From: Myxococcus hansupus | GTDB lineage: Bacteria; Myxococcota; Myxococcia; Myxococcales; Myxococcaceae | Direction: 5' to 3' | Length of the DNA: 64,000 nucleotides | Assembly: GCF_000280925.3 (NCBI RefSeq) | Contig: NZ_CP012109.1 | Location: 4,794,501 to 4,858,500 of the forward strand | In this document: positions 56,926-64,000 of the stretch, piece by piece | How positions within the stretch are numbered: the stretch's first letter is position 1 | How the letters are laid out: every line of letters begins with the position of its first letter | Program-made: the position numbers and the translations under genes | Notes under the pieces: model-generated | The model's database searches: none | What the model saw: only the letters and a program-made list of their open reading frames with translations | What the model was told of the DNA's origin: nothing

Positions 56926-59900
56926 GCAACATGTTCGAGTTCCGGCTCAATGGCGCGACGGTCCGCGTCGACGGCGTCTCCCCCAACACCACGCTGCTCG
57001 ACTTCCTGCGCAACCGAGGCCTCACGGGGACCAAGCAAGGCTGCGCCGAGGGTGACTGCGGCGCGTGCACCGTGGCGCTGGTGGACCGGGATGCCCAGGG
57101 CAACCGCTGTCTGCGCGCCTTCAACGCCTGCATCGCCCTGGTGCCCATGGTGGCCGGCCGCGAGCTGGTGACGGTGGAAGGCGTGGGCAGCAGCGAGAAG
57201 CCCCACCCCGTGCAGCAGGCCATGGTGAAGCACTACGGTTCGCAGTGCGGCTTCTGCACGCCGGGCTTCATCGTCTCCATGGCGGAGGGGTATTCGCGCA
57301 AGGACGTCTGTACCCCGTCGTCGGTGGCGGACCAGTTGTGTGGCAACCTCTGCCGCTGCACCGGCTACCGCCCCATCCGCGACGCGATGATGGAGGCGCT
57401 GGCCGAGCGCGACGCGGACGCGTCCCCCGCCACCGCGATTCCCTCCGCGCCGCTCGGAGGTCCGGCCGAGCCCCTGTCCGCGCTGCACTACGAGGCCACC
57501 GGACAGACGTTTCTGCGGCCCACCTCGTGGAAAGAGCTGCTCGATTTGCGCGCCCGGCACCCCGAGGCGCACCTGGTCGCGGGCGCCACCGAGCTGGGCG
57601 TGGACATCACCAAGAAGGCCCGCCGCTTCCCCTTCCTCATCTCCACCGAGGGCGTGGAGTCCCTGCGCGAGGTGCGCCGCGAGAAGGACTGCTGGTATGT
57701 GGGCGGCGCGGCGTCGCTGGTGGCGCTGGAGGAGGCGCTGGGTGACGCGCTGCCCGAGGTGACGAAGATGCTCAACGTCTTCGCCTCGCGGCAGATTCGC
57801 CAGCGCGCCACCCTGGCCGGCAACCTGGTGACGGCCTCGCCCATTGGTGACATGGCGCCGGTGCTGCTCGCGCTGGATGCGCGGCTCGTGCTGGGCTCGG
57901 TCCGGGGCGAGCGCACGGTGGCGCTGTCGGAGTTCTTCCTCGCCTACCGGAAGACGGCGCTCCAGGCCGACGAGGTCGTCCGCCACATCGTCATTCCCCA
58001 TCCCGCGGTACCCGAGCGCGGACAGCGGCTGTCCGACTCCTTCAAGGTGTCCAAGCGCCGCGAGCTGGACATCAGCATCGTCGCCGCGGGCTTCCGCGTG
58101 GAGCTGGACGCCCATGGCGTGGTGAGTCTGGCGCGGCTGGGCTACGGCGGCGTCGCGGCCACGCCGGTGCGCGCGGTGCGTGCGGAAGCGGCGCTCACGG
58201 GCCAGCCCTGGACGCGAGAGACGGTGGACCAGGTGCTGCCGGTGCTCGCGGAGGAAATCACGCCCATCAGCGACCAGCGCGGCAGCGCCGAGTACCGTCG
58301 CGGTCTGGTGGCCGGCCTGTTCGAGAAGTTCTTCGCTGGCACCTACAGCCCCGTGCTGGACGCCGCGCCGGGCTTCGAAAAGGGAGACGCGCAGGTCCCC
58401 GCCGACGCGGGCCGTGCGCTGCGGCACGAAAGCGCGATGGGCCACGTGACGGGGAGCGCGCGGTACGTGGACGACCTGGCGCAGCGGCAGCCCATGCTGG
58501 AGGTCTGGCCGGTGTGCGCGCCCCATGCCCACGCCCGCATCCTCAAGCGGGACCCGACCGCGGCGCGCAAGGTTCCCGGCGTGGTGCGGGTGCTCATGGC
58601 CGAGGACATCCCCGGCACGAATGACACCGGCCCCATCCGCCACGACGAGCCGCTGCTGGCCGACCGCGAGGTGCTGTTCCACGGGCAGATTGTCGCGCTG
58701 GTGGTGGGCGAGTCCGTGGAGGCCTGCCGCGCGGGCGCTCGCGCCGTGGAGGTGGAGTACGAGCCCCTGCCCGCCATCCTCACCGTCGAGGACGCGATGG
58801 CGCAGGGCAGCTACCACACCGAGCCGCACGTCATCCGCCGGGGCGACGTGGACGCGGCGCTGGCCAGCAGCCCCCACCGTCTGTCCGGAACGATGGCCAT
58901 TGGCGGCCAGGAGCACTTCTACCTGGAGACCCAGGCCGCCTTCGCCGAACGCGGGGATGACGGCGACATCACCGTGGTCTCCTCGACGCAGCACCCGTCC
59001 GAGGTGCAGGCCATCATCTCGCACGTGCTGCACCTGCCGCGCAGCCGCGTGGTGGTGAAGTCGCCGCGCATGGGCGGCGGCTTCGGTGGCAAGGAGACGC
59101 AGGGCAACTCGCCCGCCGCGCTGGTCGCGCTGGCCTCGTGGCACACCGGGCGCCCGACGCGGTGGATGATGGACCGCGACGTGGACATGGTGGTGACGGG
59201 CAAGCGCCACCCGTTCCATGCGGCCTACGAAGTGGGCTTCGATGACGAGGGCAAGCTGCTGGCCCTGCGCGTGCAGTTGGTGTCCAACGGCGGATGGTCC
59301 CTGGACCTGTCCGAGTCCATCACCGACCGCGCGCTGTTCCACCTGGACAACGCGTACTACGTGCCGGCGCTGACCTACACCGGCCGGGTGGCGAAGACAC
59401 ACCTGGTCTCCAACACCGCCTTCCGCGGCTTCGGCGGCCCACAGGGGATGCTGGTGACGGAGGAGGTCCTCGCGCACGTGGCCCGGAGCGTGGGCGTTCC
59501 CGCGGACGTGGTGCGCGAGCGCAACCTCTACCGGGGCACCGGTGAGACGAACACCACGCACTACGGACAGGAGCTGGAGGACGAGCGCATCCACCGCGTG
59601 TGGGAGGAGCTGAAGCGCACGTCGGACTTCGAGCAGCGGCGCGCGGAGGTGGACGCCTTCAACGCCAGGTCGCCGTTCATCAAGCGGGGGCTCGCCATCA
59701 CCCCCATGAAGTTCGGCATCTCCTTCACCGCCACCTTTCTCAACCAGGCTGGCGCGCTGGTGCACCTGTACCGCGACGGTTCGGTGATGGTGTCGCACGG
59801 CGGAACGGAGATGGGCCAGGGCCTGCACACGAAGGTGCAGGGCGTGGCCATGCGTGAGCTGGGCGTCGAGGCCAGCGCGGTGCGCATCGCGAAGACGGCG

Positions 59901-60743
59901 ACGGACAAGGTGCCCAACACCTCCGCCACCGCGGCCTCCAGTGGCTCGGACTTGAACGGCGCCGCGGTGCGACTGGCCTGCATCACCCTGCGCGAGCGGT
60001 TGGCGCCGGTGGCGGTGCGACTGCTGGCGGACCGTCACGGGCGCACGGTGGCTCCGGAGGCCTTGCTCTTCAGCGAGGGCAAGGTGGGGCTGCGGGGCGA
60101 GCCCGAGGTGTCCCTGCCCTTCGCCAACGTGGTGGAGGCCGCCTACCTGGCGCGCGTGGGCCTCTCCGCGACGGGCTACTACCAGACGCCGGGCATCGGC
60201 TACGACAAGGCCAAGGGCCGCGGGCGCCCCTTCCTCTACTTCGCCTACGGCGCGTCCGTGTGCGAGGTGGAGGTGGACGGCCACACGGGCGTCAAGCGCG
60301 TGCTGCGCGTGGACCTGTTGGAAGACGTGGGCGACTCGCTCAACCCCGGCGTGGACCGTGGGCAGATTGAAGGTGGCTTCGTCCAGGGTCTGGGCTGGCT
60401 CACGGGCGAGGAGCTGCGCTGGGATGCGAATGGCCGGCTGCTGACGCACTCGGCCAGCACCTACGCGGTGCCCGCCTTCAGCGACGCGCCCATCGACTTC
60501 CGGGTCCGGCTGCTGGAGCGCGCGCACCAGCACAACACCATTCATGGAAGTAAGGCCGTGGGCGAGCCGCCGCTCATGCTCGCCATGTCCGCGCGCGAGG
60601 CGCTGCGCGATGCAGTGGGGGCCTTCGGTCAGGCGGGCGGCGGCGTCGCGCTGGCGTCCCCCGCCACGCACGAGGCACTGTTCCTCGCCATCCAGAAGCG
60701 CCTGTCACGCGGCGCCCGCGAGGACGGACGCGAGGCAGCGTGA
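56922..60743 (+). CDS. single-chain xanthine dehydrogenase ([2Fe-2S]-FAD-molybdopterin)
   Basis: A 1273-aa enzyme oxidising hypoxanthine/xanthine to urate. Domain order: plant-type ferredoxin (C41, C46, C49, C70), second [2Fe-2S] domain (C109, C112, C144, C146), FAD domain (about 170-430), and molybdopterin domain (about 480-1260) with GGGFGGKE, FRGFGGPQ and the catalytic Glu in VGEPPLML. All in one chain as in eukaryotes, whereas many bacteria split it into XdhA/XdhB. Its last 16 codons and stop form the first unit of a tandem repeat. Translationally coupled to xdhC. Confidence 0.95.
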   Translation: MSNMFEFRLNGATVRVDGVSPNTTLLDFLRNRGLTGTKQGCAEGDCGACTVALVDRDAQGNRCLRAFNACIALVPMVAGRELVTVEGVGSSEKPHPVQQAMVKHYGSQCGFCTPGFIVSMAEGYSRKDVCTPSSVADQLCGNLCRCTGYRPIRDAMMEALAERDADASPATAIPSAPLGGPAEPLSALHYEATGQTFLRPTSWKELLDLRARHPEAHLVAGATELGVDITKKARRFPFLISTEGVESLREVRREKDCWYVGGAASLVALEEALGDALPEVTKMLNVFASRQIRQRATLAGNLVTASPIGDMAPVLLALDARLVLGSVRGERTVALSEFFLAYRKTALQADEVVRHIVIPHPAVPERGQRLSDSFKVSKRRELDISIVAAGFRVELDAHGVVSLARLGYGGVAATPVRAVRAEAALTGQPWTRETVDQVLPVLAEEITPISDQRGSAEYRRGLVAGLFEKFFAGTYSPVLDAAPGFEKGDAQVPADAGRALRHESAMGHVTGSARYVDDLAQRQPMLEVWPVCAPHAHARILKRDPTAARKVPGVVRVLMAEDIPGTNDTGPIRHDEPLLADREVLFHGQIVALVVGESVEACRAGARAVEVEYEPLPAILTVEDAMAQGSYHTEPHVIRRGDVDAALASSPHRLSGTMAIGGQEHFYLETQAAFAERGDDGDITVVSSTQHPSEVQAIISHVLHLPRSRVVVKSPRMGGGFGGKETQGNSPAALVALASWHTGRPTRWMMDRDVDMVVTGKRHPFHAAYEVGFDDEGKLLALRVQLVSNGGWSLDLSESITDRALFHLDNAYYVPALTYTGRVAKTHLVSNTAFRGFGGPQGMLVTEEVLAHVARSVGVPADVVRERNLYRGTGETNTTHYGQELEDERIHRVWEELKRTSDFEQRRAEVDAFNARSPFIKRGLAITPMKFGISFTATFLNQAGALVHLYRDGSVMVSHGGTEMGQGLHTKVQGVAMRELGVEASAVRIAKTATDKVPNTSATAASSGSDLNGAAVRLACITLRERLAPVAVRLLADRHGRTVAPEALLFSEGKVGLRGEPEVSLPFANVVEAAYLARVGLSATGYYQTPGIGYDKAKGRGRPFLYFAYGASVCEVEVDGHTGVKRVLRVDLLEDVGDSLNPGVDRGQIEGGFVQGLGWLTGEELRWDANGRLLTHSASTYAVPAFSDAPIDFRVRLLERAHQHNTIHGSKAVGEPPLMLAMSAREALRDAVGAFGQAGGGVALASPATHEALFLAIQKRLSRGAREDGREAA

Positions 60744-60880
60744 CATATGTATGTCACCAAGCGCCTATCACCCGGCGCCAGGGAGGGCGGCCGCGAGGCG
60801 GCGTGACATATGTCGCCAAGCGCCTGTCACCCGGCGCCAGTGAAGGTGGCCTCGAGTCGGCGTGACATACATATGTCACC
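60696..60880. repeat. three tandem 59-63-bp repeats, each ending in a TGACATAYRTATGTCA-type palindrome
   Basis: Units lie at 60696-60758, 60759-60817 and 60818-60880. The first is the xanthine dehydrogenase 3' end (KRLSRGAREDGREAA-stop). The others would encode KRLSPGAREGGREAA and KRLSPGASEGGLESA if read, so the peptide is kept while bases differ. Unit 1 ends TGACATATGTATGTCA, unit 3 ends TGACATACATATGTCA (its reverse complement), and unit 2 has a 4-bp deletion in the palindrome. The palindromes supply the TGA stop of the dehydrogenase on one strand and of the AraC gene on the other. Confidence 0.85.
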
Positions 60881-61919
60881 GCGAGGCCTGGAGGCGCTCC
60901 CGCCGGTAGCCCTCTGGGCTGGTGCCCCACCAGCGCTTGAAGGCCCGGTGGAACGCCACCGGGTCCGCGTAGCCGAGGAGGAAGGAGACTTCGGCGATGG
61001 ACATCCGCCGCTGGAGGTATGACGCGGACAGCTCACGGCGCAGGGCTTCGACGATGGCCGCGTAGCTCTGCCCCTCCGCCGCCAGCCGCCGCTGGAGCGT
61101 GCGCGGAGGTTGGCGCAGCGCCCGGGCGACGGCCACGAAGGAGAAGTCGCCTCCCGCCAACGCGCGCCCCACTTGCTCCCGGACGCGTTCGCTGACAGTC
61201 ATCACACCAGCGGGCAGGCGCTCCAACACCCGCTGCGCCTGACGCTCGAACATGGTGTTGAGCAACGCATCCGCGTGAACGAAGGGCCGCTGGGCGGCCT
61301 CGTGGGAGAAGTCGATGGCGCTGAAGGCCGCGCCGAACTCCAGGGGACAGCCGAAGAGGGCTTCGTGCTCGCGGAGGTCCGGGGGTGCTTCATGCCGGAA
61401 GCGGACGCACAGCGGCCGCACGTCCACGCCGGTGAAGGCCCGCACGCCGGTGGCGAACTGCACGAGCGCCGCCTCGACGAGGTGCCGGTGCGCGGGACGC
61501 GGGGCGCCCACGGGCGTGAAGCGCATCCGGACACCGCCCTCCAGTTCCTCCATCTGGAAGCGCTCCCCGTCTCCCCAGACGCGCTGGTAGCGACAGCCGC
61601 GCACCATGGCGTCGTGGAGCGTCGCGCTGGTGAGGACGACAAAGGTGGCCGGGTCATCCAGGTCCACCAGGTCCACGCGGGCAATGTGCAGGCCCAGGTT
61701 GGCGTCGCCGGACAAGGCCTCGGCCCGCTCCAGCAGGCCGTCCAGCGCGGCATAGGGAATCCGCAGCTCCGGGTCGTCGAGGTCCTCCTCCCGAAAGCCC
61801 GCCTCGCGGCACAGCGCCTCGACGGGAAGCCCCAGCGTCCCCGCGAGCCGGAGCGCCTGACGCGCCAGCCGGGCGGACAACGCGGGTTCATGGAGGGAGG
61901 ACTCCGTCGGCTTCACCAC
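60876..61919 (-). CDS. AraC-family regulator with Arabinose_bd-type N-terminal domain
   Basis: A 347-aa transcription factor. The N-terminal approximately 220 residues resemble the OruR/ArgR-type sensor domain (LPVEALCREAGF, LGLHIARVDL, CVRFRHEAPPD, LFGCPLEFGAAF). The C-terminal AraC DNA-binding domain has two helix-turn-helix parts (FVAVARALRQPPRTLQRRLAAEG, then MSIAEVSFLLGYADPVAFHRAFKRWWGTSP). Starts at GTG 61919. Its stop codon lies within the third palindrome of the repeat. Target genes unknown. Confidence 0.92.
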   Translation of the reverse strand: MVKPTESSLHEPALSARLARQALRLAGTLGLPVEALCREAGFREEDLDDPELRIPYAALDGLLERAEALSGDANLGLHIARVDLVDLDDPATFVVLTSATLHDAMVRGCRYQRVWGDGERFQMEELEGGVRMRFTPVGAPRPAHRHLVEAALVQFATGVRAFTGVDVRPLCVRFRHEAPPDLREHEALFGCPLEFGAAFSAIDFSHEAAQRPFVHADALLNTMFERQAQRVLERLPAGVMTVSERVREQVGRALAGGDFSFVAVARALRQPPRTLQRRLAAEGQSYAAIVEALRRELSASYLQRRMSIAEVSFLLGYADPVAFHRAFKRWWGTSPEGYRRERLQASR

Positions 61920-62012
61920 GTCCCGACGCTAATGGTGGGCTGGCGCGCGCGGCAAGCCGTTCTGTCGCCAGCCGTCAGTGCGCGGACACCGAAGGGCTTG
62001 CACGCTCGGTCC

Positions 62013-62804
62013 ATGGACGACACGCCCTCACTGCTTCCCCGACTGCACCTCTTCGAGTTCACCGACCAGGACTGGTTTCCCAACGCGCTGCGGGACTTGG
62101 CCACCGACTACCTCCACACCATCAGCACGCGCATGGGCATGTTCGACGCCGCCACGGAAATCCTGGCGCGAGGCCTCCTGAGCGCGCAGGGCCCGGAGCT
62201 GGTGGACCTGGGCTCGGGCGGCCGGGGCCCCCTGCCGAGACTGCGCAAGCTGCTCGCGGAGAAGCACGGCATCGACGCGCGCGTGATGCTCACCGACAAG
62301 TTCCCCAACACCCAGGCCGCCGAACGGGCGCGGGCGGAGGGCGTCGACTACCAGGAGCGCTCGGTGGACGCGCTCCAGGTGCCCGCGGACCTGCGGGGCA
62401 TGCGCACGCTCTTCAACGCCCTGCACCACTTCCGGCCCGATGAGGCCCGCGCCGTGCTCGCCGACGCGCAGGCCCGGGGCGTTCCCATCGCCGCGTTCGA
62501 GACGGTCCGCCGCACGCCCCCGGCCATCCTGTCCATGCTGCTGGTGCCGCTGCTGGTGCTCATCTTCACGCCGATGGTCAGGCCGCTGACGCCGATGCGC
62601 CTGCTGCTGACGTACGTGCTCCCGGTGGCCCCCCTCATCATCTTCTGGGACGGGCTGGTGTCCGCGCTGCGCACCCACCAACCCGACGAGCTGCGGCGGA
62701 TGACGGACTCGCTCGCGCGCGACGGCTACCGGTGGGAGGTGGGCGAGGCGAAGGCGCCCGGGAAGCCCGCCATCACCTACGTGCTCGGCCGGCCCCAGCG
62801 CTGA
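62013..62804 (+). CDS. methyltransferase-like protein with hydrophobic insert
   Basis: A 263-aa protein. LVDLGSGGRGPLPRLRKLL (about 63-81) is a SAM-binding motif I, and MLTDKFPN and NALHHFRPDEAR fit class I methyltransferases. Residues about 165-215 contain one or two long hydrophobic stretches (LLVPLLVLIFTPMV, LLLTYVLPVAPLIIFW), unusual for the fold, so it may sit at the membrane. Substrate not known. Confidence 0.78.
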   Translation: MDDTPSLLPRLHLFEFTDQDWFPNALRDLATDYLHTISTRMGMFDAATEILARGLLSAQGPELVDLGSGGRGPLPRLRKLLAEKHGIDARVMLTDKFPNTQAAERARAEGVDYQERSVDALQVPADLRGMRTLFNALHHFRPDEARAVLADAQARGVPIAAFETVRRTPPAILSMLLVPLLVLIFTPMVRPLTPMRLLLTYVLPVAPLIIFWDGLVSALRTHQPDELRRMTDSLARDGYRWEVGEAKAPGKPAITYVLGRPQR

Positions 62805-62807
62805 GGC

Positions 62808-63611
62808 TCAACGCACGTGCAGCAGGGCCAGGAGCACGAAGATGCCGTTGAGGCCCACGCCCACGGACATGTACCCGCCGCTCGCCTGGGACATGCCCGC
62901 GGCGACGTTGACGTGGCCAATGTAGCTCCAGGCCAGCTTGGCGCCCACCTCCGCGCCCACGTTGAAGCCAGGGTCGCGGGAGTAACGGGTCGCCGTGCCC
63001 ATCATCACGCGGCCGTAGGGCACCAGCCAGGACCTCGCGAAGTGCTGATAGCCCACGAAGCCGTTCCACTCGGAGACGCCCAGGCTCGTATAGGCCAGGT
63101 TCGTCCCGATGCTGAGCCGCCGGTCCAGGAAGGCCATGGGCTGGATGTTGAGGGCGAGGTCCGCCGTGGGCCGCCACGCGCCAATGCGGTACTGCATGGC
63201 GAAGTCGAAGGGCGGCTTGTCGAGCGCCGGCGCCTCATGGCGCAGCTTCGCCGCGGCCCGCGCGTGGTCGGGACCGCCGCGCGCCTCGTACAACTCCGCG
63301 AGCGCCAGGGCGCCCTCCTCGCTGTCGTTCTCATACACGGTGACGAGCGGCGCCTCCGCGCCGGCCAGGTTCCCGTCCGCGATGCGCAACCGCCCCAGCG
63401 CCAGGCAGCCTCGCTCCGAGCCCCCGTCACACGCGCGCACGAAGGCATCCTCGGCCTGGCTCCGGTCTCCATCCTGCAGGAGTTGATCGCCCCACTCGTT
63501 GCACGCCCAGAGCTGGCCTCGGTCGCAAGCCGTGCCCCGAGGAAGGGCCTGCGAGGTCGCGCAGGCCACGAAGAGAGGGGTCATCAACACCAGGACTGCC
63601 AGTCGCCGCAT
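62808..63611 (-). CDS. lipoprotein with Sel1/TPR-like repeats and beta-rich C-terminus
   Basis: A 267-aa protein. The signal ends TPLFVAC (Cys about 17). Residues about 28-115 contain CDRGQLWACNEWGDQLL, ACDGGSERGCLALGRL-type Sel1-like repeats with paired Cys. The C-terminal half (about 140-267) has alternating strands (DLALNIQPMAFLDRRLSIGTNLAYT...) that could form an outer-membrane barrel-like sheet. Function unknown. Convergent with the methyltransferase-like gene, stops 3 nt apart. Confidence 0.75.
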   Translation of the reverse strand: MRRLAVLVLMTPLFVACATSQALPRGTACDRGQLWACNEWGDQLLQDGDRSQAEDAFVRACDGGSERGCLALGRLRIADGNLAGAEAPLVTVYENDSEEGALALAELYEARGGPDHARAAAKLRHEAPALDKPPFDFAMQYRIGAWRPTADLALNIQPMAFLDRRLSIGTNLAYTSLGVSEWNGFVGYQHFARSWLVPYGRVMMGTATRYSRDPGFNVGAEVGAKLAWSYIGHVNVAAGMSQASGGYMSVGVGLNGIFVLLALLHVR

Positions 63612-63789
63612 GTCCGGTATTCAACCACAAGCAGGCTCGGATGGCTGCCTGCCCTCCGAACGGACGGGACAGCCCGGCCAGCCCTCTATTCCCAGTGTGC
63701 CCCCTGGCCATGGGGAGGGGGAGCACAGACCTTGGGGAAGAAGGAGGATCCGTGGCGCCAGTTGCCTATCAAGAAGACGGGGGGTTTCG

Positions 63790-64000
63790 ATGAAGGTCCC
63801 GGAGATGCTGGAGCACCTGCCGGGGGTCGGCCCCCTGCTCGGTCGCATGGCCCACGGACAGGACGAGACGCTGCCGCGGCGAGAAACGACCGTCACCTTG
63901 CCGGACTTCGCCGCCGTGAGCCTGCCCCGGACGGAACGGGCGCTCGGCGACGGCCGAACAGTCCTCGTTCGTCACCCGTCGGCGCGCGCACCCCGCGGCC
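63790..64000 (+). CDS. hypothetical protein, N-terminal part (runs off window)
   Basis: An ATG at 63790, preceded by a G-rich stretch about 6 nt upstream, opens a frame of 70 codons that reaches the right edge. The peptide starts MKVPEMLEHLPGVGPLLGRM and continues with a basic, Pro-rich part. No family recognised. The upstream 180 bp (63612-63789) shows no other gene. Confidence 0.5.
   Translation, partial: MKVPEMLEHLPGVGPLLGRMAHGQDETLPRRETTVTLPDFAAVSLPRTERALGDGRTVLVRHPSARAPRG

Noticed and set aside
60696..60880. CRISPR array
   Set aside because: Only three contiguous units without unique spacers, beginning inside a coding region; this is a tandem duplication.

Overview
The window looks like chromosomal DNA from a myxobacterium, most likely a Myxococcaceae relative (Myxococcus, Corallococcus or Pyxidicoccus type). 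The evidence is very high GC with strong G/C at third codon positions, an FHA-like sigma-54 activator, a long Ser/Thr kinase with a TPR tail, many lipoproteins and TPR proteins, a DUSAM-like gene next to a Cys-rich lipoprotein, and a menaquinone gene. This is inferred from gene content; no species assignment was possible.

Layout. 1-9.8 kb: the start of a RanBP2-type zinc-finger gene, a sigma-54 activator, a Ser/Thr kinase-TPR protein, an M28 peptidase and a MshEN/zinc-ribbon/TPR protein. 9.8-14.1 kb: a damaged zone. Two apparently identical 1273-bp IS3-family elements have landed in the same orientation. One splits a TonB_C/TPR lipoprotein gene; the other sits directly in front of a 19-codon ORF. 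A further gene nearby carries an in-frame TGA. 14.1-24.2 kb: hflKC, an MDR oxidoreductase coupled to an alpha/beta hydrolase, a DUF808 membrane protein, lipoproteins, a zinc-ribbon/J-domain protein, a coiled-coil protein and a conserved protein of unknown function. 24.2-24.6 kb: a non-coding interval with two tandem RNAs that contain tRNA T-arm, acceptor, CCA and D-arm in circularly permuted order, closed by a strong terminator. 24.65-35.7 kb: an M14 peptidase, an operon of sensor kinase, KaiC-like ATPase and receiver, an L,D-transpeptidase, an FAD oxidase, an OmpA-like protein and class I fumarase. 36-44 kb: an M13 peptidase, a large C45-like/M1-tail protein, a hypothetical protein, a hemolysin III protein and a Cys-rich lipoprotein. 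44-53 kb: menB, a fused ethanolamine ammonia-lyase with a Tat/lipoprotein-like leader, a DUSAM/Cys-rich lipoprotein pair, nth, and divergent transketolase and transaldolase. 53-64 kb: a DUF418 protein, a spore photoproduct lyase homologue, xdhC plus a one-chain xanthine dehydrogenase, palindromic tandem repeats at the meeting point with an AraC regulator gene, a methyltransferase-like protein, a lipoprotein and a partial ORF.

How they work together. Most genes are household or accessory functions in short operons. Clear functional groupings are HflK/HflC (4-nt overlap), oxidoreductase/hydrolase (4-nt overlap), kinase/KaiC-like/receiver (the last two overlap), XdhC/xanthine dehydrogenase (4-nt overlap), and transketolase/transaldolase (divergent, pentose phosphate pathway). 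The ethanolamine lyase, xanthine dehydrogenase and the many peptidases suit a predator that lives on lysed prey.

Most unusual item: the tRNA-like pair at 24246-24500. Its connectivity is what a YrlA-type bacterial Y RNA (tRNA mimic, Ro60 partner) or a permuted tRNA gene would show. No Ro60 or RtcB gene is in the window. Second most unusual is the EutB-EutC fusion with an apparent export signal.
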